64,000 bases of DNA from Palaemon carinicauda (GCF_036898095.1 NC_090767.1:30265358-30329357); one strand, 5' to 3'. Positions 48,452 to 61,060 are shown, counted from the first letter of the stretch. Numbers and translations: made by a program. The notes: generated by a model from the sequence alone, not told the origin.

Positions 48452-48569
48452 ATTGTATAGAGAAAATGATAGGAGTATACTGTGAATGGAAGAAAAAGGT
48501 ATATGTTTTATTGTTAGAAAAACTTAAATTCAAGTTTAGGAAATTTTGTGCTTTCAGGAAGGTCGAAAG

Positions 48570-49150
48570 GCTGATATGTTGATTGGCTAGGAGGACTTTG
48601 GTGTGAAATTGCTAGGAGGGTTTTTGTCACTGTGAAATGGCCAGGAGTGTATTGTTAAATGGCTTTGAAGACTGGTGTGAGATGGCTAGGAGGCCTTTGG
48701 TCACTGTAAAATGGCTAGGAGTGTGGTGTGAAATGGCTAGGAGTGTGGTGTGAAATGGCTAGGAGTGTGGTGTGAAATGGCTAGGAGGGCTTTGGGCACT
48801 GTGAAATGGCTAGGAGTATGGTGTGAAGTGGCTTTGAAAACGTGTGAAAGGCCTAGGAGGCCTTTGGTCAATGGGAAATGGCTAGGAGTGTGGTGTGAAA
48901 TGGCTTGTAAGACTGGTGAGAAATGGCTAGTAGGGCTTTGGTGTGAAATGGCTTGGAAGACTGGTGTGATATGGCTATTAGTGCGGTGTGAAATGGCTGG
49001 GAGGCCTTTGGTCACTGTGAAATGACTAGGAGTGTGGTGTGAAATGACTTGGAAGACTGGTGTGAAATGGCTAGGAAGACTTTGGTGGGAAATGGCTAGG
49101 AGGGCTTTTGTATGAAATAGCTACTAGGGCTAGGAAGTGGGAGAGCTAGC
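48570..49150. repeat. Minisatellite M3, 'gtgtgaaatggctaggag' unit
   Basis: An 18-19 bp core tandemly repeated, with longer units that include 'ggcctttggtcactgtgaa'. Frames on both strands (48737-49025) arise from the period and are not genes. Confidence 0.93.
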
Positions 49151-49399
49151 ATGTTAGTGTGTAAAATGGTAGGGCTTTGGCTAGTATTAGTGTTATTCCT
49201 CATCTTCTCTTAAGCTACATGAACATACCTTGAAATTAACTTTGAATTTTTTAAATGACTCAGGGTAGTATTTTGGGAATTTTTTCAAACGGGGTTTGAA
49301 TCAAATTGTTCACTCTAATACATAACTAAAGTTTCAGAACTCCCATTCCCACACCTTGATCCTTCCACCTCCCAATTTGGAAAGACTTTAAAAAAGAAT

Positions 49400-49960
49400 T
49401 AAAGGGAACGTTCATATGACTGAGCCTCCCTCCCCATCTGTCCCCCTCCCTCTTCTGGTATCAGTAAATTTGCCATAATCCTCACCACTGAAAGGCCAGA
49501 GGGCCCATGAAGTATATATCTTGCTTTTGACTGGAACCACTGTTCATTTAGGCTGTTTATAAACTTCCCATGTACGGAACTCGTTCATTCTTTTGCTGGT
49601 TTAATGAGAGAAGGAGATTGTTAACTTGGTTATGTTGTATTGTCAAAATGCTAGACTCTGTGCTATGGTGAAACATGTTTAGTCCAATTTGATTTCACTG
49701 AAATCTTGTCAGGGTAGATTCTGTCTTGTCAATTCTAGTCATGATAATAATTCAGTCTTGTTAAAGGATCTTTAAAGCCTCAAATTATTTTAGATTTTTG
49801 ATGTTTTATACTTTTGAATATTTTTGAAATTTAATTTAAAACTTTTTAAAAATCTTTAATCTTGAATTGTAGGAGATTGTAATGTCAAATTGAACAGGTT
49901 TCTGTTATGTATACACTGTCATTTTAATTTAAACTATATCAAATTTGTCATGTGTTGTGT
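49400..49960 (+). repeat. Inverted duplication D3, left arm
   Basis: Ordered blocks reappear inverted at 54880-55500: 'aacgttcatatgactgag', 'ccccctccctcttctggta', 'ctgaaaggccagag', 'gttcattctttt', 'gataataattca' and 'aaactatatcaaat'. The best-kept part is 49405-49515. Confidence 0.7.
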
Positions 49961-51834
49961 AAATTGAGTTGTGAAATTATTTCTGTTAAGAGAGTGATTT
50001 GAAATGTCCAAGAATATGTGAGTTTTCAATGATAAAGTGAAATTAGTAAGTGTATTGGTAAATGTTTTCAATTTTATCTGTCAATGAAAATCAAAATGTT
50101 GTAGAGAAATTTTAATTTAGTTTTAGAATTTTAGATAACTTTCTCAAAAAGTGTTGACAGAATCAGTCTTGCAATCCAGTGCTTTCCATGACACTGAGAG
50201 ATCCCTGAGCTCTCTGAAAAGGTGTCCAGCTGGGACTATAAATGTCCCAAGATATCTGATTCCTACTGTTTCTGTTCAGGACATAAAGGAGGGATAAAGA
50301 ACTGCTGTAGTCATTTTAGAAGAAGTGTGTAATACATTCTTGAATATATTATTGTTGGTATAGTTTTAGTTGTTAGTAGGGAGTTAGGGCCAATGTTGAT
50401 GAGGGGAATTAAGAGATTATTAAAGTTATTGTTTGTGTAATTCAGGATCAGGTAACCTAGCTTAGGGGATGTTTATATAGGGTTAAATCATATGGCTTCA
50501 ATTTGATTTAGTTTAATCTGCTCTCGGTTAAGTATTTCTAAAATTTCTCCATGATTTGGAAAAGGTTCCAAACTGAAATATGACTTTTTAAGATTAGATT
50601 TTATAGACGTACTATAATACTGATGTACAGGAATGAATCTTGTGTAGTAATTGACAAAACTTAACCTCTCTGAAGTTATATTCATTTTATGCAAGGAAAC
50701 TTTGTAGTTCAGAAAACTTAGACCTAATCTGATAAGCCTCTGAAGCTTGTACAAAACATCAAGTCAGAACATTGGTGTTATATTGCAATAAACTATATAG
50801 AACTCGCCAATTTCTTTTGATTTTAATGACACTTGAGATTTAAATTTACAATTTAAGTTGTTCACTATAAGATCATAATTTCTACGCTATTCTTCCTAGA
50901 CAATTAAAGCCAAAAACTGTTGAATTAACAAAGTTTAATAAACTCTGATCTGCTTATGCTAAAGTCCCTTACGTTTAAATGCTGATATATTTAATGTCAT
51001 AAACTGTTGATTAAACTGTTTAAAACATTAGTTAACTTACGTCCATGTTGAGTAAATGTGTAGTAACTTAGGGTAATCTAAAACTAGAAGTTAGTACATT
51101 CATCTTCAAAGCAAATTATCAGAATTGATGTAAGTACTATAAGCAAAATCCTGAAAAATCAGTTTTTAGAGATTTTAATGTCTTGATATTTCATGTACTC
51201 AGTATTTCAATTACAAATTAGCCACTCATTCTGTATTTGAAACTTGCAACTTTTTCGAGTTATATTGAGTGTTTCCATATTTTCATATAGATGCATACAG
51301 AAAACCTTTACTGATTTTGTGGGATAGCTTTGCATTTTGATTGATTGACTTAAATTTAGTTAATAATCGACTGAATTATCTTTAATAAAATTGTAGTTAA
51401 GATTATTTAAATAGAGTTATAGTTTTCTCAAAATACGGTACAGTACGCTTTTCAAACGTACACGCTTGCATTGATTTTAATGTAGATATTACCGTAAATA
51501 TTAAAGTAACTTGTGATAGAATTTAGGAATTAATGAATGCAGGACAATGCATTCCTTGTACATCAGTTAACTTGTAACAAGCAATGAACGGATGGTTGGA
51601 TGATGTCTGGAGTAAGTGTTAAGAGAAGGAGGATCTAGTCTATAGGAAGGAGTTATAGTCTCATACTAGTTCTGTCTTTAGTGAAAATTAGTTTAATTGG
51701 TTGCTAATTTTAATAGATCTGTCTAAAGGTTATCTTAGTGAGACACTTGGATTAGTTTTTCTCGGGTTAAATCAAGGTTAGAAAGTGTCTGTACCTCAGG
51801 TTAAAACCATAAATTCTAATCTAGATTTATAGTA
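49961..51834. other. No gene seen
   Basis: AT-rich DNA. An 88-codon minus frame (50488-50754) has no motif. Nothing supported. Confidence 0.4.
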
Positions 51835-52030
51835 AACCATAGGACATTGAGTCTAAATAATGAGATATAGTTTGAATAATGAGATTGAGTTTAAATCATG
51901 AGATTGCATTTAAATCATGAGATTGCATTTAAATCATGAGATCGAGTTTAAATCGTGAGATTGAGTTTAAATCGTGAGATTGAGTTTAAATCATGAGATT
52001 GAGTTTAAATCATGAGATTAAGGTAAACTT
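51835..52030. repeat. Minisatellite M4, about 19-20 bp unit
   Basis: 'gtttaaatcatgagattga' repeated about nine times, with degenerate units at the left edge. Confidence 0.92.
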
Positions 52031-53241
52031 TGTTCAGTAGGCAGCTCTAAGAATTCAAATTTCATGACAGACAATATCTGTTTCCTTCCATAATTGGCCA
52101 AAGGGGAAGTTTCAAATCAAAGCTTTTTGAGAATAATCTAAATAATTCTGGTGCCTAAATTAATTCCATAGTTGAATCGTAGATTTCAAAGATTTTCATA
52201 ATGAGTAATTAAATAAATATATGAAATATCAAATCCACAGGTTAATCAAAAGTAATTTCACTTGTTTTTGCATTAATTATAGATTAAATCTAAAGATTTT
52301 TTAAATAGCTTAATGAGGTGCTCACTTTACCAGATTGGTCTATCCTAATTGTTTTTATCTATAGATTCTCAAAATTATAAAGTTATTTTATGAATCTTTT
52401 AATATATTAATTTCTTACGTGGCCACATTAAGATGAGGTGATAAGCAAGGTATTGAGAGTTCAATATGCAGTTATGAAAATATTCTTTATTAATATGGAA
52501 AAGTTTAAGGTTTTTTCAATCAATTCGTTTCTAATGGACAAGTTTCAGTCTTCTGCTTTGACCATAAGCAATGATATTTACAAATGATACCCAATGAATA
52601 AGATACTTTATAATTCTGATTGTTTTTCAAAAGTCTTTTAATAAATAAAATTATTTTTCGATAAAAGAGTAAAGCCATTAGTTCATCGCATTGAAATATA
52701 GAAACACTTTGCAAGTCTTGGCCTTAATTCTTTTCAAATCCAGGTTCATTTGTCTTCAGTATTCATGATAGGCCTAGTAGAGACATCTTGGTTAGAAGCC
52801 AACTAGTTGAGCCCATATCTAGGATAACTTAAGATCCTCCACTGTCCTTATCATTGGGAAGAATTTAACAGTTAAAAAGGAATACTATCATACCCATAGA
52901 TGTTTTTAACATTGTTAATAACCTTTTCCAAACCATATAATGACCTAACAATTCAGTTTCCTAAGTTTTAACTTTGATATTAATTTTATGATATCTGATA
53001 AACTCAAATTCAAAATATATTTATTTCACATAATACGTTTTAAGATAATTAATTTGTCAAATTATTAAGATGGGAAATACGAAGTTTATGAAGCCAAAGA
53101 TATTTCATTGAAGGTAGACTGACTTCAAAGTCAGAGAGGAGGACTCCAAATCATTCAAAATCTCCTTCAGCTTTTCAATATTTTGTTTTAGTAAGAAATG
53201 TTTAGGAGCATCTAATATCAATAGAATATATTCAGGGCTGG

Positions 53242-53247
<6 letters not shown>
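52031..53247. other. No gene seen
   Basis: AT-rich; the short minus-strand frame at 52520-52714 is unsupported. Confidence 0.4.

Positions 53248-53274
<27 letters not shown>
53248..53274. repeat. (GT)n microsatellite
   Basis: A GT run of 13 units. Confidence 0.95.
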
Positions 53275-53276
<2 letters not shown>

Positions 53277-53384
53277 ATACTCTGTACTAATTTTTTATCA
53301 AGTAGGCCTACTGTTCGATTAGTTGGCGTGTCTGTATGATAGGAATAAGTACTAGACAATGTGACACTTTGGTAAAATCTCTGT

Positions 53385-54025
53385 TTGGTAGGTAGCCTTA
53401 CTCTTAGTTAAAGGGTTGTTCAGCTTTGTAGGTAGGTTCACTGTTAGTTTAAGGGTTGTTCAGCTTTGAAGGTAGGCGTACTGTTAGTTTAAGGGTTGTT
53501 CAGCTTTGTAGGTAGGCCTACAGTTAGTTTATGGGTTGTTCAGCTTTGTAGGTAGACCTACTGTTAGTTTAAGGGTTGTTCATCTTTGTAGGTAGGCCTA
53601 CTGTTAGTTTAAGGGTTGTTCAGCTTTTTAGGTAGGCCTACTGTTAGTTTAAGGGTTGATCAGCTTTGTACATAGGCTGACTGTTAGTTTAAGGGTTGTT
53701 TAGCTTTATAGGTAGGCCTACTGTTAGTTTAAAGGTTGTTCAGCTTTGTAGGTAGGCCTACAGTTAGTTTAAGGGGTTTTCAGTGTTGTAGGTAGGCCTA
53801 CTGTTAGTTTAAGGGGTTTTCAGTTTTGTAGGTAGGCCTACTGTTAGTTTAAGGGGTTTTCAGTTTTGTAGGTAGGCCTACTGTTAGTTTAAGGGGTGTT
53901 CAGCTTTGTAGGTAGGTCTACTGTTAGTTTAAGGGTTGTTCAGCTTTGTAGGTAGGTCTACTGTTAGTTTAAGGGGTTTTCAGCTTTGTGGGTTGGCCTA
54001 CTGTTAGGTTAAGGGTTGTTTTAGC
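53385..54025. repeat. Minisatellite M5, 40 bp unit
   Basis: About 16 units of 'aagggttgttcagctttgta' followed by 'ggtaggcctactgttagttt'. Sub-families with 'ggggttttcag' cluster at 53770-53870, showing local homogenisation. Confidence 0.97.
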
Positions 54026-54879
54026 GTTTAAGAATTCTTAAATTAGGTTCTCTCAACGTAGCTTCCAAAAGGGGTCATATTTGAGAATGTCTTACACATG
54101 GAACTGAAAGGACTTTTTGTGGTCCACGTGCAAGGTTAATGTGTACTTCGGTCCGATCTGCCTATCTGCTAGGAGGAGTAGTAAGGATAGTCAGGGCAGT
54201 GGTTTGCACGTGTCTTCTCCTTTACCCGACTCAATCCTGCACATGAAATGGGACGGATGAGAGAGAGATCCTTTGGGGAAGTTGTGGTTCCTGTCTGCTT
54301 TTGAGAGAGCAAAAGGATTCTGGAGTAATTGATCGTGGTGGAATTGTAATATAAGATTGATGAGGTCTCCACTCCCTCCAACCATTTTTTCATTTAATTA
54401 TTGTTTCTAAACGAAAATTTAGATTTGAAAAGATATCCCCTTGCTCTGTATTAACTAATTAGAATACTATAACATTATCTCGAAAACCTCATACTATTCT
54501 TGGCGTATTTAATTCACAATCATTGCAATAATGTCTGTAAGATTTTCAATAAAACATTTCAAAAAGAGAAGGAAATGGAAAGCATTCAAGGGCCTGGTGA
54601 CTTTGTTCGTTCAAAAACAAAATGCCTAATTAAATTTGTTACCAGGTGGGAAGGGGCGGGCCTTGGTGGGCTTTCCAATTCCTTCTCTTTTTTTTTTATT
54701 GAAAACTTAACTAATTTACACAATCGTGACACTTTTAATCTCAAATGTTTAACTTCAAACTCATTCCAATGTTTAGAAAAATCAAAGATAACGTTTTACT
54801 TTAGTATCCCATTTTATGGGATCTGAAATTTCCGTTTTCTATGATTGTCGTTGGTTGAGTTTGTTAGAAAACGGGGTTA
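54026..54879. other. No gene seen
   Basis: Overlapping minus frames at 54169-54393 and a 108-codon plus frame at 54500-54826 lack motifs and repeat support. Treated as non-coding. Confidence 0.4.
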
Positions 54880-55500
54880 AAGAATTTGATATAGTTTGTC
54901 ATTGACTTTGTAACGTATTCATATTTATACTTAATATTGCTATTAAGTGTATTGAAACCTGTTTTGTGTATGGCAAACAATCTTCTATAATAAAAGACAT
55001 TATCTAAACGTATTTGTTTTTCTTAATTCACAATTTAAAAATAAGTTTTAACACAAAATAGTCGACTTGGTCTACTATGCTTAAACCCAAAGTTAAAGTA
55101 GCTTATATATTTTAAAAACTTATTTTTGAGGCTAAAATGAATTATTATCACAAGACTTAGAGTTGTCAGGAATGAATATACTTTGAAAATTGAACTGAAC
55201 ATGAATATCATAGAAAATAGTCTTCATTTTCATAATACTTTCATACCAAGAGACTACATATTTCTCTCATTATCACCAGTGGAAGAATGAACGAACTCTC
55301 TACATTGGAAGGGAATAAACCAGTCTTATAAAAGAACAATTGTGGTTTATAATAGTTTAAAACCAAGGTTTATAATACTTCATGAGGTCTCTGGTCTTTC
55401 AGAGGAGAGAGAATGAAGGCATTTTACTGGTACCAGAAGAGGGAGGGGGACGACTGGGGAGAACACTCAGTCATATGAACGTTAGATTAAGGAGAACACT
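54880..55500 (-). repeat. Inverted duplication D3, right arm
   Basis: Inverse partner of 49400-49960. Strongest at 55380-55500, with 'ctctggtctttcagagg', 'taccagaagagggaggggga' and 'cagtcatatgaacgtt'. Confidence 0.7.
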
Positions 55501-55689
55501 CCAGGTCACTGGAAATTTCTAATATTTTTTTTTTATTTATATTTTTTATTTATATTTTTTATTTTGTTCAATATACTCTTTAATATGGTTGTAATGGTAA
55601 TGAAAATAAATATATTTTAAAGAAGTTTTTATTTCTTTTATTCACAATTTTAGTTTCATAAATTATACATTGTAATAATTTTTACAAAA

Positions 55690-56125
55690 TTAGTCAAAGT
55701 TTTACTGCTTTCCTATACATTATTACTGTATTTTCTATTTAATACATTACTACTGTATCTTCTGTTCATAAATTTCTACTGTATTATGTCCTTTTGATCT
55801 GAAAATACAACTATTTTAACAATGAAAAACAGAAAAGACATTAATGGTTATAGTGCTAAAGAGACATATTCGTAAAGTAAAATACATTATATAAGACATT
55901 CAAGGCTAAGCCATGGATGTTTTTTATGTCTTCTATAATGTCTTTTACTTTACGATTAAAAGTCTCTTGTACTTTACTTGGCTAATGTCTTTTCTGCGTT
56001 TTAAATTATTAAAACAGCTGAATTTTCAGATCAAAATTACATATTACAGTAGAAATTTATAAACAGAAGATAGTAGTAATGTATAAATTGAAGATACAGT
56101 AATAATGTATAAATAGAAGATACAG
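55690..56125. repeat. Large imperfect palindrome (arms about 210 bp)
   Basis: The left arm (55690-55905) and right arm (55908-56125) are inverse copies around a centre near 55906. Paired blocks include 'ttttcagatcaaaa', 'acagtagaaattta', 'taatgtcttttctg' and 'tattttactttacga' with few differences. The spacer is only a few bases. The right arm runs into an AT-rich array ('agtaataatgtataaataga') to about 56250. An RNA from here would form a long hairpin. Confidence 0.85.
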
Positions 56126-57899
56126 TAGTAATGTATAAATATAGAATACAGTAATAATGCATAAACAAAAGATATAATAATGTATAAATAGAAAAATAGA
56201 ATAGCAATATATAAAAAGAAGTCATTAGCAATGCATAAGTAGTCAATATAATTGCAATATAAAAACATCACCTTTAGCAATTGAAACAAGTTGAAATATT
56301 AATCAAAATTTAAATGCAACTTCTATTCTATACATAAAGTACAATTGCCATATAAAGACCACTTGCCTGACTATTAATTTTCCTTGAATCTAGACCATCT
56401 TAGAATAACTGAAAGTGCAAATGAAAACAATTCTTATGTTGATTCTAAGCAATGTCTGCATGATTTGCTTGCCAACACAAGGAAAAAAGAAGTTTTAAAT
56501 CACCAGTGTTTCAAGCACAGATGTTTTTAGAAGTTACCTAAGTGTGACATACTTCAAACCAGCTTAAAAAACTAACTCATCCCCTCACTTCGTATGCTTA
56601 AAGATCTTATTCAAATCTTTCTTCGTTTGAAAATTTCTTTGTTATTAATGTTTATGATTATTTTCTATCTAAGGAAACATTTTGAAAGCTACTCTCTCCA
56701 ATAAGATGAAATTCAAGTTATTCCATAAAAATTTCCTTTATCTAAATCTAAACTATTTGATCACAAAAATAATTTTTCTAAATCTTTCTCAAAAGGCTAT
56801 CAAGAGTTATGCCTTCTCTAGACTGCCATTCTAGAATGAATCTATGAACTATCCCCTTTAGTCTCATTAACTATTCCTACATTAATCATTATTAATTTCA
56901 TTATAGAAGAACAAATTAATCAAAGTCATTTATAAATACACTTTAAATTTGTCCCTGAACTTTTCAGCTTAAAATCCTGTCCTGATAAACAACTGCATTT
57001 GCTTTCTGATAGTCCATATGGAGTCCCATTTGAATAAACTAACATTCAATCTATCTATATCTTAACTATTTTGCTTTAAACTAATCCATTTCTGTACTTG
57101 ACCTCTTTTTACACTTCACTGACACCATGACCTTTCTCTTATCTATTCCCTTCAACATCCCTTGACCCCTTTTTAATAGGTTCTTAGATTTATAGCTACT
57201 CTTTCCTTCAACCCTTCAGGCAATATGTTCTTTGAGACTTGAGAACTGATAGAGTTGTTACATAGATATTCTTTCTTAGACCTTAAATTCAACAACCATC
57301 CTTATAAATCTATAATCAATGCGATAGTTCTTAACATTTCTATCTACCCATACTCTTGTCTTATAACTCTACCATTGATTTATAAATCTGACATAACTAC
57401 AAACCTTTTAAGAACTAAAGTCTTTAACAATCTATCCCCAAATACCTAAATTGAAGCTTTAATCTTTCTTATGTCCTTAAGTCTTTCAATCAAGTCACTT
57501 GACCTACATTACCTAACTATTGGTGTGAAGCAGATCACTTGAATAAGGTCATTACATGAAATATCAATGAAAACATTCCTTAAAATCAGTAAAATTTCGA
57601 GCAAAAACAGCGTAGTCATTGTAAGGCTTACTATCCAAAACTAACAACTCCAAGAACATCAAGTTTAGGACAATTTCTCAGCTATTTTGGACAAGGATAT
57701 TACGTGTGACTGCTGGAATGTTCCACAAAGGATGTTGCTTTTAGAAATTTAATTAAATTTGTATAAAAATAAATTCTGAGAAGAAAACAAGTGGAGAATG
57801 ATGGATAAAAATGACGTCTTAACTTTATGGAAAGTAAGGTACGTTACATCAATTTTTTTTTTTTACAGAATAGGAACTTACTGAAAAAAACTAAATTTT

Positions 57900-57902
<3 letters not shown>
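56126..57902. other. No gene seen
   Basis: Starts with the tail of the AT-rich about 30 bp array (to about 56250), then AT-rich DNA with C/T-rich patches. The frame at 57255-57449 is unsupported. Confidence 0.4.

Positions 57903-57991
<89 letters not shown>
57903..57991. repeat. (GA)n microsatellite
   Basis: A GA run of about 44 units; the Arg/Glu frame through it is an artefact. Confidence 0.97.
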
Positions 57992-57996
<5 letters not shown>

Positions 57997-59259
57997 CTAT
58001 CTGGTAATATTAATTCAACAGATACCATTATGTCTACAGGATTTCAAAATGGCTTTGATAATTCAAAACAACTTTACTTTAATTCTCACTGGCTTATGGC
58101 ATCAATATTAAAACCTATCAAATTAAGAAATTGCTCAATCTTAACCTTAACCTTATATTAAGGACTGATGAAAAACACTAAAGACGAATATTCATGCAGA
58201 AACTTAGTCAATTTCTTCATGAATCAGATAGATGACTTTAACAGGATTCTCTTCAGAGCAATTATCTGAATAGAGGTAGCTATGGGATCAATGCTTGTAC
58301 TACAGTAAAGGGAGAAACAAGTAAAATTTTAGCCTATTTTGAACGTACTTCAAAAATGGAAACCAACATGGAAATCACGAACTCTGCAGACATAAGTTAG
58401 ACCAACTAAAAGTTATGAAATAGAATTGATGAAAGTAATATTACAGAAATAACCTAATCTAAAAATGAAAGAATCATTTAAACATTAAAATAAACTATAA
58501 ACAAAATCTAAATGAAATGTTACGAAAGCAGAAGAATAATGAAAGAAATGGTTTGAGGTTACAGTTCCAAGAATTTTGAATAATGCAAATAATAGATTTT
58601 AGAAGTTGGAGGGTAAAGTACAAAGTTAATGACCCAGCAGTCACACATATTGATAACTTGTTTAAAATAGTTATATAAATTCACAGATAATATTACTCAT
58701 TGACAAGTCTAGAACAGGAATGTCAAACTTAAATCCTTTCGAGGGTCAATTGTGCTTTTGACTATGGCCTCAGACATAAAAGATTTGGTAACTAATTATT
58801 GACAAAACTGTAGACTTAAAAGTATTTTGTAGGTCATCCTAGTTTGCCAAATATACATTTCCTACTCGGATATAAAACTTTGGAAAACGAAGTTGAAATT
58901 TCGAAATGAATCCTTCGTTGAAGATTCGTTGATTGAGCTAGACTTCTTTGAAGACCTGACAGATTACTGCCACCTTCAGGGGAACTCCAATAGTGGATCC
59001 TGAGGAGCTCTCGCCTTGTTGACAACAGCAGCTGTTTTAGAGGGTCCAGTATGATTTGTATCTTCGTTCAAGAATTCCTCTCTCTTCTTGCCATGGTTTT
59101 TTTAATCCTGTGAAAAGGAAATTGAAATATCAGTTTGATATCTGGATGCATATTTTACTACACAACAAAATTTTCTGGACACAAATACAGCCTGAAATTA
59201 CATATTAAAAATCCAGGCTATATTATCAGTTCAGGACTTGCAAAGCTTGCTTAACAGAA
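57992..59259. other. No gene seen
   Basis: AT-rich, stops in all frames. The 63-codon minus frame at 58834-59025 has no recognisable motif. Confidence 0.4.
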
Positions 59260-59475
59260 ATCATGAAATATGAGGTTTGGCTCAAGCTAAACTAAACAGA
59301 AGAAAGACAGAGATAATGAGAATGGTATCTACAATGGAAGATGAAATATCATTAGAGGGAGAAAGGATTAATGAGGTAGAACCATTTAAATATTTAGGAA
59401 CTATGATCTCTAATACAGGATCTCTAGAATTTAAGTTCAACGAAAGATTGAAAAAAAAATTGATACAATTATGAC
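59260..59475 (+). pseudogene. LINE reverse transcriptase fragment
   Basis: A short open frame reading KLNRRKTEIMRMVS, then EGERINEVEPFKYLGTMISN, then TGSLEFKFNERLKKK. The K-T-E-x-M, VExFKYLGxxIS and GS-x-E pattern is typical of the RT thumb-side region of craniofacial/RTE-like and other non-LTR retrotransposons. The frame stops after 65 codons and nothing upstream encodes the palm motifs, so it is a fragment. It sits directly before repeat R1 copy B, and the same neighbour is cut off at the left window edge for copy A. Confidence 0.7.
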
Positions 59476-59499
59476 TAATTCTTTGCCTCGAGTTTTCCT

Positions 59500-60393
59500 C
59501 CTATCAAAATAACGTGTTAATTTTATCTATAATTATTTATGTCTTTAATGGGAGCCGATTGAAATAAAGGAATTCAGTTCTTTATGACGAAAATATAATA
59601 ATAATTGTTACTCAGATGAACTTTTGTATGCAAGAGATTGCTGGCCTTATAACAACTCGTCCGGTTGAGACGTTTAAAGTCTCACGCGAAGAGAAATGCA
59701 AATGTTTATACATCCATTAATAAGAATTTAGAATTAATTTTTATAAATAATTTTCTTATGGTTTGAAGGATAAAAATTCTTTATTTACGATGTATATATA
59801 TTTCAATTTTGAATGTTATATATAGAAAATTCTACTATAGATTTTAGTAATATATAATTATTAAGAAAAATATTTTATGGGTAGTCAAGTGTTTGTCCGT
59901 AACGGTACTTCAAAACCATTTTATTTTATGGAAAATCTGATTATGTTTAATGGTGATTCTACCACCTATAATACAACATGTTTGATATGAGGATGAAAAA
60001 GTCATATTCCTAGCTACCACTACATCCACAATCATATTTAATGATAAATTGTATAGACGGAGTAACAATGGGTTCGCCGTGTGGGCAAACCTTTATGTTA
60101 TTGTGAAAGGAAATGGCCGAGTGAATTGTCCTGTCAATTTTAAGCCTTTCTTATACTGTCCATATGTAGACATTTTTACTTTTCAAAAATTAAGGCCATG
60201 TAAACCAGTTTTCAGATGATCTAAATTCAAAGCGTCTTAATTAATATAAAATTTACATAAGAAAGTGAACACGATGATACTTTGCCTTTTCTCAATATTT
60301 TGGTCTCTCGGAAACGTAATACCTTTGAAACCTCAGTATTTCGGAAAAATAATCTTTCACAGGTCTAGGTTCTCCCTTTTTAAGTTCGGAACC
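59500..60393 (+). repeat. Dispersed repeat family R1, copy B
   Basis: Copy of 1-903 in the same orientation. It starts 'cctatcaaaataacgtgtta' and ends 'aagttcggaacc'. The frame corresponding to 544-753 is disrupted by indels. To the right the sequence departs from copy A, defining the family's 3' boundary at about 'agttcggaac'. Confidence 0.85.
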
Positions 60394-60435
60394 AAAAATC
60401 TACAAAATTAATTCAATAAAAACGTTGTTATATAG

Positions 60436-60442
60436 ATGTTAC

Positions 60443-60499
<57 letters not shown>

Positions 60500-60730
60500 G
60501 TTACAACCCTAATTGGAAAAGCGGGATGCTGTAAACCCAAGGGCTCCAAACATGGAAAATAGCCCTGTGAGGAAAAGAAATAAGGAAAAACTACAAGAGA
60601 AGTTTAAGAACAATGATAACAATAAAATAAATATTTCCTATATAAACTACAAAAGCTTTAACAAAGCAAGAGGAAGAGAAATCAGATAGAATAGTGTACC
60701 CGAGTGTACCCTCAAGCAAGAGAAACATCA
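60436..60730 (-). mobile_element. SINE-like element with LINE-type tail and (ATT)n
   Basis: A 60 bp ATT run, 'aagttacaaccctaattgga', 'ccaagggctccaaacatgg', 'tatataaactacaaaagc', and the SINE head 'gtgtaccctcaagcaagaga'. The inverse of 1573-1889. Confidence 0.75.
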
Positions 60731-61060
60731 CACAATATTGGATGTATTTAATTAAGTATTTTTTTTTTTCATTCAGTAGATTGAAATTTCAAAATATACA
60801 ATTTGAATATCTTAAAGCAGATATCTATAATAATTTTGGAAAGTTTTTAAAAAGGAATAAAAACTGAAAATCTATGGTTTCCTCTATATATTGACAAATA
60901 GTTTGTCGTATTAATTCAACCAAAGTTTCGGTACCAATACAGAGGCCAACGGATTTGACCAATGGTCTTAAACTTCAGAATATGATATAAAAGTTAAAGA
61001 TGAAGCAAATAAGTCATTGGAAGGAAGTTACCATTCCACTAACATTCATACTTACATAAA
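60731..61060. other. No gene seen
   Basis: AT-rich; nothing supported. Confidence 0.4.

Noticed and set aside
48737..49025. Frames of about 90 codons on both strands (WLGVWCEMA / SHHTPSHF repeats)
   Set aside because: Artefacts of minisatellite M3.
37410..54025. CRISPR-like periodicity in the tandem arrays
   Set aside because: Direct tandem units without unique spacers, in eukaryotic DNA; not a CRISPR array.
54500..54826. 108-codon plus-strand frame
   Set aside because: No recognisable domain, AT-rich composition, lies next to the D3 right arm; length is compatible with chance.
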